Assembly (NCBI GenBank): GCA_964370855.1 | Contig: CAYJMF010000007.1 | Span: forward strand, 25,538 to 89,537 | Direction: 5' to 3' | Source of the DNA: JAKLKS01 sp964370855 | Lineage (GTDB): Bacteria > Planctomycetota > JAJSAM01 > JAKLKS01 | Length of the DNA stretch: 64,000 nucleotides | Notes under the pieces: model-generated | The model's database searches: none | Told to the model about the DNA's origin: nothing | Seen by the model: only the letters and a program-made list of their open reading frames with translations | Made by a program: the position numbers and the translations under genes | Shown: positions 9,332-18,308 of the stretch, one piece after another | Layout: each line of letters starts with the position of its first letter | Position numbering within the stretch: position 1 is the first letter of the stretch

Positions 9332-10116
9332 GCCCCGTCTCCCTCCACGTGAAGCGGGGGCTCGGGCGGCTCGCCGCCCTCGCCCGCCCCTTCCGCGCCG
9401 TGCCGCGCCGGCGGGTCCTGACCTTCCACGAGATCGGCGATCACCCCTGGGGCTGCACGCCAGCCCGGTTCGCCACGATCCTCGATCTCCTCCGTGAGAG
9501 GGCAGAGGTCGTTCCGCTCGCCGGTCTCCTGGAAGAGGGGGAATCCCCCGGGCTCCGGGTCGCCCTCGCCTTCGATGACGCCTACGCAGGGGTGGCCCGG
9601 AACGCGGCGCCGGCGCTCGAGGCGCGGGGGCTCTCCGCCACGGTCTTCGTGCCCACGGACCTCCTCGCGGAGGCGACCGCCGTGCCGCGGCAGGATCGGG
9701 GGCTCTACGCCGGGGCGCCGCTCATGGGATGGGAGGACGTGGCACGATGGGGGGCGAAGGGGGTGCTCTCCTTCGAGTCCCACGGAGCGGGCCACATCCG
9801 GTACTCGGCATCCTCCGCGGAGGAGGTCGCCGGCGACCTGCGCCGCTCCCGGGAGACCCTCCTGCAGCGGACCGGCCGGGAGCCCTCCTTCCTGGCCTAC
9901 CCCTACGGGGACGCGGGGGGTGGTGCGGCGGCCGCCGCGCGGGCGCTCGGGTTCCGGGCCGCCTTTGGGACCATCCACGGCGGGATCGGCGCGGCCGACG
10001 ACCCGTTCCGCCTCCGGCGCGTGGACGTGCGCGCGGAGTTCGCGCCCGGGGACGTGATGGCGGCCCTGCGGGGGGACTGGGACTTCCTCGGGCCCTGGCA
10101 GAGGGCGAGGGCGTGA
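9328..10116 (+). CDS. Polysaccharide deacetylase (NodB/CE4 family)
   Basis: 262 aa. GTG 9328 is chosen because it overlaps the preceding stop; the frame is open further upstream but shadows the glycosyltransferase. NodB landmarks are present: ALAFDDAYAG (two Asp of motif 1), ESHGAGHIRYS (the H-x3-H zinc ligands of motif 2) and FLAYPYGD (motif 3). CE4 enzymes remove N- or O-acetyl groups from glycans. No signal peptide is evident, so it may act on cytoplasmic lipid-linked intermediates or be exported another way. It is coupled to the flippase gene by GTGA. Confidence 0.8.
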   Translation: MSPVSLHVKRGLGRLAALARPFRAVPRRRVLTFHEIGDHPWGCTPARFATILDLLRERAEVVPLAGLLEEGESPGLRVALAFDDAYAGVARNAAPALEARGLSATVFVPTDLLAEATAVPRQDRGLYAGAPLMGWEDVARWGAKGVLSFESHGAGHIRYSASSAEEVAGDLRRSRETLLQRTGREPSFLAYPYGDAGGGAAAAARALGFRAAFGTIHGGIGAADDPFRLRRVDVRAEFAPGDVMAALRGDWDFLGPWQRARA

Positions 10117-11696
10117 GCGGGGAGGGGGGGAAGGGCGCGGCACCGGCGGCGGATCCCGCGCCGACCGAGGCCGGAAACGTCATGGGGCAGGCCTTCGTCA
10201 ACGGGACGGGGCTCGTCTACACGACGCTCGTCGGCATCGGCTTCCGCGTCTTCATCGCCCGGACGCTCGGGGCGGAGGGGGTGGGGCTCTACTCCCTGGC
10301 CATGGCGGTCTGCGCCTTCTCGGCTCTCCTCTACTCGATGGGGGCGGGACAGACCATCAACCGGTTCCTTCCCGCCTGCATCGGCGCGGGACAGCCGGAG
10401 CGGGCGCGCCGGCTCCTCTGGATCACGGGCGGCATCATGGGGGTCGTGAGCGTGGTCCTCTCCGCCTGGCTCTTCGCCGGCGGGGCCGACCTCGCGGTCC
10501 GCCTCTTCGAGGACCCGGGCCTCCCTCCCTACATGCCCTGGGTGGCGGGCCTCCTCCTGGTGCAGGGGGCCATCGCCTACCTCGGGTGCATCCTCCGGGG
10601 GCTTCGCCAGGTGGCGAAGGCCACCATCATCGGCGCCTTCGGCCAGTTCACCCTCAAGGTCCTCCTCTCGGTCCTCTTCGTCTCCCTCGGGTGGGGCCTC
10701 CACGGGTATTTCCTCGCCGATGCCCTCTCGGGGATCGCGGCCGTGGTCCTGCTCGTCTTCGCGGCAAGGGCCGCCTGGAAGGGCACCCGCTTCTCCCCGG
10801 AGCGCAAGCCGCTTGCGGGGGCGATGCTCCCCTTCGCGCTGGCCATGTTCGGGCTCACCTGGCTCGGTTTCGGCGCCTCCCAGGGGGACAAGCTCATGCT
10901 CGGCGCCCTCCTCCCCGCGAGCGCCATCGGGGTCTACGCCACGGCCCTCTCCGTGGGGCTCCTCCTCCCCTCGGCGCTGGCCGCCACCAACTCGATCCTC
11001 GGTCCCACCCTCGCCGAGGCGGCGGCCCGCGGGGACCGCACCGCCATCGCCGATCTCTTCGGGGCGGCGAGCCGCTGGGTGCTCCTCGTCACCCTGCCCC
11101 TCGCCATCGTCTGCCTCGCCTTCGGGCGGAACGTGCTCGCGGTCTTCGGGCCGGAGTTCGTCGTGGGCTACCCGGTCCTCGTCATCCTCGTCGTCGCCCA
11201 GCTCTGGAACGTCGCCACGGGCCCCGTGGGGACGACCCTCGTGATGACCGGCGGTGAGCGCGCGGAGATCCTCGCCTCGGCGCTCGGCGCCACGGTGACC
11301 ATCGCGGGCTACGCCGTGGCCATCCCCCGGTGGGGGGCGGAGGGGGCGTCGGCCTCCCTCGGGGCGGGGATCTTCGTCTCCAACCTCTACCGACTCCTCG
11401 TCGTGAAGCGGAGGATGGGCCTCAGCCCCTTCTCCCGGGCCCACCTGGCCATGATTCTCCCGACGGGGGCTGCTGTGGCCGTTGCGCTGGCGGTCCGGGC
11501 CGCCTTCGGTGAGGCCTCCGGGGGACTGTCCTGCCTGGTCGTTGGAACCGCGGCCGTGGGCGCGGTCTATGGTCTCATCGCCTGGAAGTGGGGCCTCTCC
11601 GCAGGCGATCTCGCCATCGCGCGCGAGGTGGCCGGGAAGGTCCGGAGGAGGCTCCGGCCCGGTCCCGGCGGTACGGCGGTTCCGGGAAAGGCCTGA
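10113..11696 (+). CDS. Polysaccharide flippase (Wzx/MATE-like)
   Basis: 527 aa with about 14 hydrophobic segments and the loop pattern of polysaccharide exporters of the MOP superfamily (for example GQAFVNGTGLVYTTLVGIGF near the start and ASQGDKLMLGALLPASAIGVY mid-protein). It would flip lipid-linked repeat units across the inner membrane for the Wzy-like polymerase. GTG 10113 overlaps the deacetylase stop. The first 25 residues are charged and Ala/Pro-rich, so a start a little downstream is possible. Codon use is very GC-rich. Confidence 0.82.
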   Translation: MSGEGGKGAAPAADPAPTEAGNVMGQAFVNGTGLVYTTLVGIGFRVFIARTLGAEGVGLYSLAMAVCAFSALLYSMGAGQTINRFLPACIGAGQPERARRLLWITGGIMGVVSVVLSAWLFAGGADLAVRLFEDPGLPPYMPWVAGLLLVQGAIAYLGCILRGLRQVAKATIIGAFGQFTLKVLLSVLFVSLGWGLHGYFLADALSGIAAVVLLVFAARAAWKGTRFSPERKPLAGAMLPFALAMFGLTWLGFGASQGDKLMLGALLPASAIGVYATALSVGLLLPSALAATNSILGPTLAEAAARGDRTAIADLFGAASRWVLLVTLPLAIVCLAFGRNVLAVFGPEFVVGYPVLVILVVAQLWNVATGPVGTTLVMTGGERAEILASALGATVTIAGYAVAIPRWGAEGASASLGAGIFVSNLYRLLVVKRRMGLSPFSRAHLAMILPTGAAVAVALAVRAAFGEASGGLSCLVVGTAAVGAVYGLIAWKWGLSAGDLAIAREVAGKVRRRLRPGPGGTAVPGKA

Positions 11697-11709
11697 GAGG
11701 GAGTTGGCC

Positions 11710-11916
11710 ATGGAAGGTGCCGATCGGACGGTGCGCCTGCCGGAGGATCTCTGCCGGCGGGTCGAGGAGGTCTGCGGGAGGAAGGAGGGGGAGTCCTTCG
11801 ACGCCCTACTCGAGCGGATCCTCCACCTCCTCGTCGCCGACCGGCAGGCCTCCCTCACCGACGAGGAGGAGGCGCTCCTCCTCCAGCAGCTCCGGGACCT
11901 CGGGTACGCGGACTGA
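11710..11916 (+). CDS. Small helical, ribbon-helix-helix-like protein paired with the sulfatase
   Basis: 68 aa, ATG start preceded by GAGAGGGAG. The N-terminal part (VRLPEDLCRRVEEVCGRK) looks like a short strand plus helix of CopG/RHH-type proteins. The middle is acidic and the protein ends LLLQQLRDLGYAD. Small proteins with this layout and a DLGY-type tail are often encoded just before sulfatase or phosphodiesterase-superfamily genes; their role is not established to my knowledge. It ends 3 bp before the sulfatase start, so the two are co-translated. It could be a regulator or a partner of the enzyme. Confidence 0.6.
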   Translation: MEGADRTVRLPEDLCRRVEEVCGRKEGESFDALLERILHLLVADRQASLTDEEEALLLQQLRDLGYAD

Positions 11917-11919
11917 AGG

Positions 11920-13386
11920 ATGACGAACGTGAAGCCGCGCTCCCTCGTCCTCGTCACCGTCGACTGCCTGCGCTCCGACTTCGTCGGCGCCTGCGGCTCG
12001 ACCCGGGGGCTGACGCCGCACATCGACGCCCTCGCGGCGCGGGGCATGACCTTCACCCGGGCCTACGCGGCGGGGACCCCGACCTACTATGCCTTCCCCG
12101 GGATCCTGGCCGGGCGGGAGCCGTTCCGCTACGGGCGGGACGTCGCGGGGATGGCGGCGGGGGAGAAGGGGCTGGCCGCGCGGTTCCGCGAGGCGGGGTA
12201 CGCCACGGGGGGCTTCGTGGCCGCCAACCCCTACGTCTCCCGCTCCTACGGCTTCGACCAGGGGTTCGACACCTTCGAGGACTTCCTGCCCGCGGCGAGG
12301 CCGGATCCGCAAGAGGGGGACCGGACCCACAGTCCGGCACTGCTGGCCTCGGGCCTCGCCGAGATGATCTCCGGGGGCGGGCTCCGGGGGCCCCTGTCGG
12401 ACAAGCCGCGCCTCGCCTACGCGCTCCTGAAGGGGCTCTGGGACCAGGGGACCTCGCTCGCGGCGCGGCGGCCCTATCCCTCCGCGGAGGTGGTGACGGA
12501 CCGGGCGCTCCGCTGGCTCGGGGAGCAGGGGAGGAAGCCCTTCTTCCTCTGGGTCCACCTCATGGACGCCCACCACCCCTACGTGCCCGAGGGGATGGAG
12601 GGGGATCCCTCGCTCGGCGGGCGATCCCCGGCGGTCCGGGTGGAGTGGGCGAACCTCGTCTGGAACCGCGGAACCTCCACGAAGTCACAACTCGATGCCG
12701 TGAAGGAGCGGGTAATCTCGCTTTACGCAGCCGGAGTTCGCTGGTGTGACCACCACGTTGGAAAGGTCGTGACTGCACTATCGGAATCAGTGAACGCGGA
12801 TGCTGCAGTCTGCGTGACATCGGATCATGGAGAGCACTTCCTTGAGCACGGAGAGCGGTACCACAGGCCAGTCTGCCTGTGTGAGGCCATGGTCCGTGTT
12901 CCCGTAGTCTTGTCCGCCCCAAAGCTCCCAGCTGCGACACGTGTCGAGTGTCCCGTAAGCATGGTCGGGTTACCCGGGACGCTGCTGGATGTGACGGTCG
13001 GAGAACGAGGAGGTCACCACTCATGGTGGTCGACGGCGGGGGCGCCGGCAGTAGATGCAGGAAGGGTGCCCGTTGTCGAGACCGCTTTTGGTGTGAGTCG
13101 CCCAACTGTAGGCGAGTTTGGGCGGGGCCTTGTCGCTGCGGTGGGCCCCACGCGCAAAGTGGTCCTTGACGAGGAGGGGCGACTCCGTGTGTTCGAAGTG
13201 GGTGGTGAGGTTGCCAATGAGCGTGACGGACAACACGATCCATCATCACCGGAACTTCGATCGCTGATTGCGGCGCTTCGCACGCGCATGGACGGCCGAC
13301 GAGGTGGCGTCTGGGAACGCCGTGCGGAACTCCTCGGAGTGGCTCTCCGGATGCCGACAGGCGAGCCGAATTCGCCGCAATTGTAG
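11920..13386 (+). CDS. Sulfatase / alkaline phosphatase superfamily enzyme, mosaic gene
   Basis: 488 aa, no signal peptide. Metal-site strands are visible: LVTVDCLRSDFVG near residue 14, WVHLMDAHHPY and VTSDHGEHFLEHG. At the nucleophile position the sequence reads AAGTPTYYAFPGILAG, with Thr where sulfatases have Cys or Ser. This suggests a phospho- or phosphoglycerol-type transferase or phosphodiesterase rather than a formylglycine sulfatase. Role: likely modification of the polysaccharide or its lipid carrier. Codon use changes at about 12680 (residue about 253), from very GC-rich to relaxed, so the 3' half appears to come from another source while the frame stays intact. Confidence 0.72.
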   Translation: MTNVKPRSLVLVTVDCLRSDFVGACGSTRGLTPHIDALAARGMTFTRAYAAGTPTYYAFPGILAGREPFRYGRDVAGMAAGEKGLAARFREAGYATGGFVAANPYVSRSYGFDQGFDTFEDFLPAARPDPQEGDRTHSPALLASGLAEMISGGGLRGPLSDKPRLAYALLKGLWDQGTSLAARRPYPSAEVVTDRALRWLGEQGRKPFFLWVHLMDAHHPYVPEGMEGDPSLGGRSPAVRVEWANLVWNRGTSTKSQLDAVKERVISLYAAGVRWCDHHVGKVVTALSESVNADAAVCVTSDHGEHFLEHGERYHRPVCLCEAMVRVPVVLSAPKLPAATRVECPVSMVGLPGTLLDVTVGERGGHHSWWSTAGAPAVDAGRVPVVETAFGVSRPTVGEFGRGLVAAVGPTRKVVLDEEGRLRVFEVGGEVANERDGQHDPSSPELRSLIAALRTRMDGRRGGVWERRAELLGVALRMPTGEPNSPQL

Positions 13387-13527
13387 GGGAGAAAAGCGCT
13401 GGCCTATTGTCGTTTTCCAAAGAGATGCCGGGGCCGCTCGAATTCTCATCGAACTCGAACGGCATGTTGGAAGCGAAGTGGTCTTCCCGGAACGTGGTGA
13501 CCGAACTCCGAAGAGAGGCCAACGGGA

Positions 13528-14295
13528 ATGAGCAAGGGACTGATGCGCACAATGGCCAGGTGGGGAGTCCGTTCAATCCTGATGCGGGGGAAGGGGCCGC
13601 ACAGTATCGTGGCGGGAAGGTGCAGGGGTCTGAAGATGCATGGGGCCACGGCATCCTATCTGCTTTCTCTCGCCGAGCCGGAGTTGAGGTGGGCCATTCG
13701 AAAGTACGTCAATCGTGGTGATGTGGTGCTCGACATCGGCGCAAACGTCGGGTTCTTCACGATGTATGCGGCGATCGGAGTGGGCTCCGAAGGATGTGTA
13801 TTGGCATTCGAACCGGTTCCCCCGACCTTTTCCGTGCTTGAAGCCAATGTCAAGGACAACGGGCTGAATAATGTTATTGCCCTCAATGTGGCGGTTTCCG
13901 ACAAGGAGGGGAAGGCGATCATCAGAGTTCCACGGCAGGCCCACTCGATGGCCAGCCTGTACTGGCACAAGGGCGATGCTGACTCCGTCGAGTACGAGAT
14001 ACGAACGAGACCACTGGATTCGCTGTCTGAGTTGGCCGGAAGACCTGTTGGTTTCGCCAAGGTGGATGTCGAGGGAGCGGAGGGCGATGTCCTCTCCGGG
14101 ATGAGGGGTCTCCTGAGCCGGGATCGCCCGGTGGTATTCCTGGAATGTTCTGACATCGGTCGGAGGGTGTCATGGGATGTGCTGAAGGCGGAAGGTTACC
14201 GGTGCTTTGATGCGGCGACGCCTGCTTTTGAGATAGTGGACTTTACCAGCTTCAGGCACAGTAATTTCTTGTGGATTCCCGATCGGGGAAAGTGA
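13528..14295 (+). CDS. FkbM-family SAM-dependent methyltransferase
   Basis: 255 aa. The SAM-binding motif I is VVLDIGANVGFFTMYAA, with the acidic strand-end residue in VLAFEPVPPTF. PVGFAKVDVEGAEGDVLSGM is the FkbM hallmark (KxDxEGxE). Such enzymes O-methylate sugars and other metabolites, and here probably a sugar of the repeat unit. It lies in the second lower-GC block, 141 bp after the sulfatase and 58 bp before the carbamoyltransferase. A second FkbM gene is at 17598 and is not a close copy. Confidence 0.8.
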   Translation: MSKGLMRTMARWGVRSILMRGKGPHSIVAGRCRGLKMHGATASYLLSLAEPELRWAIRKYVNRGDVVLDIGANVGFFTMYAAIGVGSEGCVLAFEPVPPTFSVLEANVKDNGLNNVIALNVAVSDKEGKAIIRVPRQAHSMASLYWHKGDADSVEYEIRTRPLDSLSELAGRPVGFAKVDVEGAEGDVLSGMRGLLSRDRPVVFLECSDIGRRVSWDVLKAEGYRCFDAATPAFEIVDFTSFRHSNFLWIPDRGK

Positions 14296-14353
14296 TCTTG
14301 CTGGGTCGTCTTGTGGATGGCAATGTGGGTTGAGCGTACCCAGGAATGACGAA

Positions 14354-16105
14354 ATGAACATCCTCGGCATCAACGCCTACCACGGCGACGCGTCCGCCGT
14401 CCTCGTGCAGGACGGGCGCCTCGTCGCCGCCGTGGAGGAGGAGCGGTTCAACCGGCTGAAGCACTGGGCCGGCTTCCCCGCTGAGGCGATCCGGTACTGC
14501 CTCCGGGAGGGAGGCATCGGGGTCGGCGACCTCGACCACGTGGCCGTCGGCCGCGACCCGAAGGCCCACCTCCACAAGAAGATCCTCTTCGCGCTCTCCC
14601 GGGGACCGAGCCTCGGCCTCGTGAAGGACCGCCTCGCCAACGCCGCCCGGGTGGGGGACATGAAGGCGGCCCTCGCCGCGGCGCTCGGCGTGGAGGGGAA
14701 GGGGATCCGGGCGAAGTTCCACAAGGTCGAGCACCACCGCGCCCACATGGCCTCGGCCTTCCTGGTGTCCCCCTTCGAGGAGGCGGCACTCCTCTCCATC
14801 GACGGCTTCGGCGACTTCGTGAGCGCCATGTGGGGCCGCGGGCGGGGGAACCGCATCGAGAGCGACGGCTACGTCCCCTTCCCCCACTCCCTCGGCATCC
14901 TCTACACCGCGGTGACCCAGTACATCGGGTTCCCGAAGTACGGCGACGAGTACAAGGTGATGGGCCTCGCGCCCTACGGGAAGCCGACCTACCTCGAGGA
15001 GTTCCGGAAGATCGTCCGCGGAAGCCCCGACGGTTACGACCTCGACCTCGACTTCTTCCTCCACCACTCCGACGGCGTGCCCATGGTGTGGGACGGGGGG
15101 GAGCCGACCATCGGACGGGTCTACTCGGAGAAGTTCGTGGAGCGGTTCGGCCCCGCGCGTGCGAAGGGGGAGCCGCTGGAGAAGCGCCACGAGGACCTCG
15201 CCGCCTCCGTGCAGGCGGTCTGCGAGGAGACGATCTTCGGCCTCCTCCGGGGCCTCCACGAGAGGACCGGCCTCGACCGCCTCTGCCTCGCCGGCGGCGT
15301 CGGCTTCAACTCCGTGGCCAACGGGAAGATCCTCGACGAGACCCCCTTCACGGACCTCTACATCCAGCCCGCCGCCGGGGACGCCGGGACGGCGCTGGGC
15401 GCGGCCTTCTACGTCTGGAACCACGTGCTCGGGAACCCCCGCACCTTCGTCATGGAGCACGCATACTGGGGACCCGGCGCGGGGGACGGGGCCATCGACG
15501 GGGCCTTCGCCGCGAGGAAGGCGGACCTCGAGGCCGCCGGTGTTTCGCTCCGCTCCTTCGCCGACGAGGGGGACCTCTGCCGGGAGACCGCCCGGGCCGT
15601 CGCGGCGGGGAAGGTGGTGGGCTGGTTCCAGGGGCGCATGGAGTGGGGGCCGAGGGCGCTCGGCAACCGCTCCATCCTGGCCGATCCTCGGCGCACCGAC
15701 ATGCGGGACCGGATCAACGAGATCATCAAGAAGCGGGAGAACTTCCGCCCCTTCTGCCCCTCCATCCTCGAGGAGGCGGTGCCGGAGTACTTCGAGCGGG
15801 ACCACCCGGAGCCCTTCATGATCCGGGTCTACCCGGTGCGGAAGGAGAAGCAGGGGGTCATCCCCGCGGTGACCCACGTGGACGGGACCGGCCGGCTCCA
15901 GAGCGTGTCGGACCGGCAGAACCCGCTCTACGCGAAACTCCTCCGGGCCTTCAGGGACGAGACGGGGGTGCCGGTGCTCCTCAACACGTCCTTCAACGAG
16001 AACGAGCCCATCGTCACCCGGCCCGAGGAGGCGCTGGACTGCTTCCTCCGGACCCGGATGGACGTGCTGGTGATGGGGAAGCGGATGGCCACGAGGAAGG
16101 GATAG
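14354..16105 (+). CDS. Carbamoyltransferase (NodU/CmcH/TobZ family)
   Basis: 583 aa from ATG 14354 (MNILGINAYHGDASAVLVQDG); a TTG at 14330 would only add 8 residues. The N-terminal ASKHA-like domain includes HHRAHMASAF and LAGGVGFNSVANGK. The C-terminal domain has the family signature MEWGPRALGNRSILADPR and later LLNTSFNENEPIV. The enzyme makes carbamoyl-adenylate from carbamoyl phosphate and ATP and carbamoylates a hydroxyl, as in NodU or O-carbamoylated antibiotics. In this locus the target is probably a sugar. Very GC-rich codon use resumes exactly at this start. It ends 3 bp before gmd. Confidence 0.88.
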   Translation: MNILGINAYHGDASAVLVQDGRLVAAVEEERFNRLKHWAGFPAEAIRYCLREGGIGVGDLDHVAVGRDPKAHLHKKILFALSRGPSLGLVKDRLANAARVGDMKAALAAALGVEGKGIRAKFHKVEHHRAHMASAFLVSPFEEAALLSIDGFGDFVSAMWGRGRGNRIESDGYVPFPHSLGILYTAVTQYIGFPKYGDEYKVMGLAPYGKPTYLEEFRKIVRGSPDGYDLDLDFFLHHSDGVPMVWDGGEPTIGRVYSEKFVERFGPARAKGEPLEKRHEDLAASVQAVCEETIFGLLRGLHERTGLDRLCLAGGVGFNSVANGKILDETPFTDLYIQPAAGDAGTALGAAFYVWNHVLGNPRTFVMEHAYWGPGAGDGAIDGAFAARKADLEAAGVSLRSFADEGDLCRETARAVAAGKVVGWFQGRMEWGPRALGNRSILADPRRTDMRDRINEIIKKRENFRPFCPSILEEAVPEYFERDHPEPFMIRVYPVRKEKQGVIPAVTHVDGTGRLQSVSDRQNPLYAKLLRAFRDETGVPVLLNTSFNENEPIVTRPEEALDCFLRTRMDVLVMGKRMATRKG

Positions 16106-16108
16106 GCG

Positions 16109-17137
16109 ATGGGAAACCGACGGGCGCTGGTCACGGGCATCACCGGGCAGGACGGCTCCTACCTCGCGGAGCTCCTCCTCGGCAAGGGGTACGAGGTGCA
16201 CGGCGTCATCCGCCGCTCCTCGTCCTTCAACACGGGGCGCATCGATCACCTCTACCGGGATCCCCACGGGAAGGGGGTGAAGCTCCACCTCCACTTCGGG
16301 GACCTCGTGGACGAGGGGGGGCTGCGGCGCCTCCTGAGCGAGGTGGAACCCGACGAGATCTACAACCTCGCCGCGCAGTCCCACGTGCGGGTCTCCTTCG
16401 ACCAGCCCTCCTACACGGTGGAGGTGGACGCGCTGGGGACCATCCGCTTCCTCGAGGCGATCCGGGATCACGGGCGGCCGGCCCGGTTCTACCAGGCCTC
16501 CTCGAGCGAGATGTTCGGCTCGACGCCGCCGCCGCAGGGGGAGGACACGCCGTTCCATCCCCGCTCCCCCTACGCCTGCGCGAAGGTGTTCTCCTTCCAC
16601 CAGGTGGTGAACTACCGCGAGGCCTACGGGATGTACGCGGTGAACGGGATCCTCTTCAACCATGAGTCGCCCCGCCGCGGCGAGACCTTCGTGACGCGGA
16701 AGGTCACCCGGGCCGCCACGCGCATCAAGCTCGGGCTCCAGGAGAAGCTCTTCCTCGGAAACCTGGAGGCGCGGCGGGACTGGGGGTTCGCGGGGGACTA
16801 CGTGGAGGGGATGTGGCGGATGCTGCAGCAGGATGTGCCCGACGACTTCGTGCTCGCGACGGGGGAGGCGCACTCCGTGCGGGAGCTCTGCGAGGAGGCC
16901 TTCGGGCTTGTGGGGCTCGACTGGCGGAAGCACGTCGAGGAGGACCCGCGCTACCGGCGGCCTTCGGAGGTGGACCATCTCTGCGGGGACGCGGGGAAGG
17001 CGCGGCGGGTGCTCGGCTGGAAGCCGGCGGTCGGGTTCAAGGAGCTGGTGAGGATGATGGTGGAGTCGGACCTCCGGCTCGCGGAGCGGGAGAGGCTGCT
17101 GCGCGACCACGGGCACGACGAGAGGGACCGGTCATGA
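16109..17137 (+). CDS. gmd: GDP-mannose 4,6-dehydratase
   Basis: 342 aa, the normal length. The Rossmann motif is TGITGQDGSYLAELL, then GVIRRSSSFNTGRIDHLY. The catalytic region is QASSSEMFGS with YACAK (Y-x3-K). It converts GDP-mannose to GDP-4-keto-6-deoxymannose, the common precursor of GDP-L-fucose, GDP-rhamnose and related sugars. Its last codons overlap the ATG of a truncated fcl-like gene (ATGA at 17134), the ancestral gmd-fcl arrangement. The intact fcl-like gene now lies 3.6 kb downstream. A degraded second copy of its own C-terminal coding end lies at about 17461-17526. Confidence 0.92.
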   Translation: MGNRRALVTGITGQDGSYLAELLLGKGYEVHGVIRRSSSFNTGRIDHLYRDPHGKGVKLHLHFGDLVDEGGLRRLLSEVEPDEIYNLAAQSHVRVSFDQPSYTVEVDALGTIRFLEAIRDHGRPARFYQASSSEMFGSTPPPQGEDTPFHPRSPYACAKVFSFHQVVNYREAYGMYAVNGILFNHESPRRGETFVTRKVTRAATRIKLGLQEKLFLGNLEARRDWGFAGDYVEGMWRMLQQDVPDDFVLATGEAHSVRELCEEAFGLVGLDWRKHVEEDPRYRRPSEVDHLCGDAGKARRVLGWKPAVGFKELVRMMVESDLRLAERERLLRDHGHDERDRS

Positions 17138-17357
17138 ACCTCCGCGGCAAGCGGATCCTCGTCACCGGCGGGGACGGCTTCCTCGGCGGGCACCTGGTGC
17201 CCCGCCTCGAGGCGGCCAGCGGGCTCCCCGTCGCCGTCCCGCGGTTCCCGGAGTACGACCTTACGGACCGGGAGCACGCGCGGCGGATGTACCGGGAGTT
17301 CAGGCCCGAGGTGGTCATGCACCTCGCCGCCATGGTGGGGGGGGATCGGGGACAACC
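17134..17357 (+). pseudogene. 5' fragment of the fcl-like epimerase gene
   Basis: The first 70 or so codons match the intact gene at 20777 almost base for base (roughly 93% over about 207 bp by eye, with most differences in the first 30 bp). They include GGDGFLGGHLVPRLEAA and EYDLTDREHARRMYREF. In the codons for MVGG the fragment has eight G where the intact gene has seven, shifting the frame, and similarity ends around 17357. What follows is foreign, lower-GC sequence. The ATG overlaps the gmd stop, so this was once the functional second gene of a gmd-fcl pair and was cut off by insertion or recombination. Confidence 0.85.
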
Positions 17358-17460
17358 GAAGGAGGACTCCCATTCGCCGAACCAGACGGACCTCCACGTC
17401 CAGAGTGTGATGGTGTTGAATTCGGCCCTCTTTCAGGGCGCGCCAAGTCCGCGGAAGGGG

Positions 17461-17526
17461 AAGAGAATGATGGTGTCGGACCTCCATATCGCAGCGCGCG
17501 AGAGAACATTGCGGGTTCGCAATCAA
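17461..17526 (+). pseudogene. Vestige of a gmd 3' end
   Basis: In one frame this reads KRMMVSDLHIAARERTLR, which lines up with the end of the intact gmd product (VRMMVESDLRLAERERLLR). The DNA shares blocks such as ATGATGGTG and TCGGACCTCC, with a 3-bp deletion. It is the remnant of a second gmd gene that preceded the FkbM-AKR-GMC block in its donor genome. The rest of 17358-17597 has no convincing gene. Confidence 0.65.
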
Positions 17527-17597
17527 GGCGGGAGGAATAGATCCATGTTGCACTGCCCTGTCGCAGGCACATCGCTGGCAACGAAAGAGGAGACGGC

Positions 17598-18308
17598 ATG
17601 ACCTGGCGGACTCACCCGCTGCTGATCCTGTTGAGGGCCATCGGTCGGAGAACGGGCCTTAATCCCCTGCTTTCTCCCTTGGTTTCCAGGGCAGGCTATG
17701 AAACACGTTTCCAGGAAGAGGTCATCGGGGGTGTTCATCGGGATGATTGCGTGTGGGACATCGGTGCAAACATCGGGTTCTACACGGCTCTTTTTTCGGA
17801 TGCTGTCGGAGAAAAGGGACGAGTGGTTGCGTTCGAACCAAGCCCACTGAACCACCAGCAGCTGCAGGAGGCGATGAAGGGGAGGAGGAACATCAGTTTA
17901 CTCCCCTGGGCCCTCGGGGACCTCGACGGGACGGTCTCGTTCCAGCAGGGCGAGGATGATCTCGGGGCTACTAGTCGTGTGGTGAGCAACTCAGTCGAGA
18001 ATGAACCTGGCGGGGAGAGTGTTCGCGTGGTTCGAGGGGACGATCTTGTCCATAGGGGTGATGTGCCACCCCCGAACGTGGTCAAGATCGATACGGAGGG
18101 ATGGGAACTCCATGTGCTGCGCGGCATGAAGGACATCCTGAAGAGTCCCGCACTGCGACTTCTCTGTATCGAGGTCCACTTCGGCCTCCTCGCGCAACAG
18201 GGAACGGGTGGCGGTCCGCGCGAGGTCGAGAGCATACTCCATGAAGCGGGTTTCGGAATCAAGTGGCCGGATCCCTCCCACATCGTGGCTTCTCGCACGC
18301 GCCCATGA
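17598..18308 (+). CDS. FkbM-family SAM-dependent methyltransferase
   Basis: 236 aa. Motif I is CVWDIGANIGFYTALF, the following acidic motif is RVVAFEPSPLNHQQL, and the FkbM signature is NVVKIDTEGWELHVLRGM. It probably O-methylates a sugar or an attached group. It is the first gene of a three-gene translationally coupled set (ATGA overlap with the aldo/keto reductase) with lower-GC codon use than gmd and fcl around it. No strong ribosome-binding site stands out before the ATG. Confidence 0.8.
   Translation: MTWRTHPLLILLRAIGRRTGLNPLLSPLVSRAGYETRFQEEVIGGVHRDDCVWDIGANIGFYTALFSDAVGEKGRVVAFEPSPLNHQQLQEAMKGRRNISLLPWALGDLDGTVSFQQGEDDLGATSRVVSNSVENEPGGESVRVVRGDDLVHRGDVPPPNVVKIDTEGWELHVLRGMKDILKSPALRLLCIEVHFGLLAQQGTGGGPREVESILHEAGFGIKWPDPSHIVASRTRP

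Noticed and set aside
11920..13386. Calling the enzyme a formylglycine-dependent sulfatase
   Set aside because: The Cys/Ser-x-Pro-x-Arg motif is absent (Thr-Pro-Thr instead), so only superfamily membership is claimed.
16813..17601. A single intact gene spanning the fcl fragment and the following 240 bp
   Set aside because: The frame is open only because the eight-G run shifts it. Sequence after about 17357 matches no part of an epimerase, and similarity to gmd in one stretch shows it is a patchwork.
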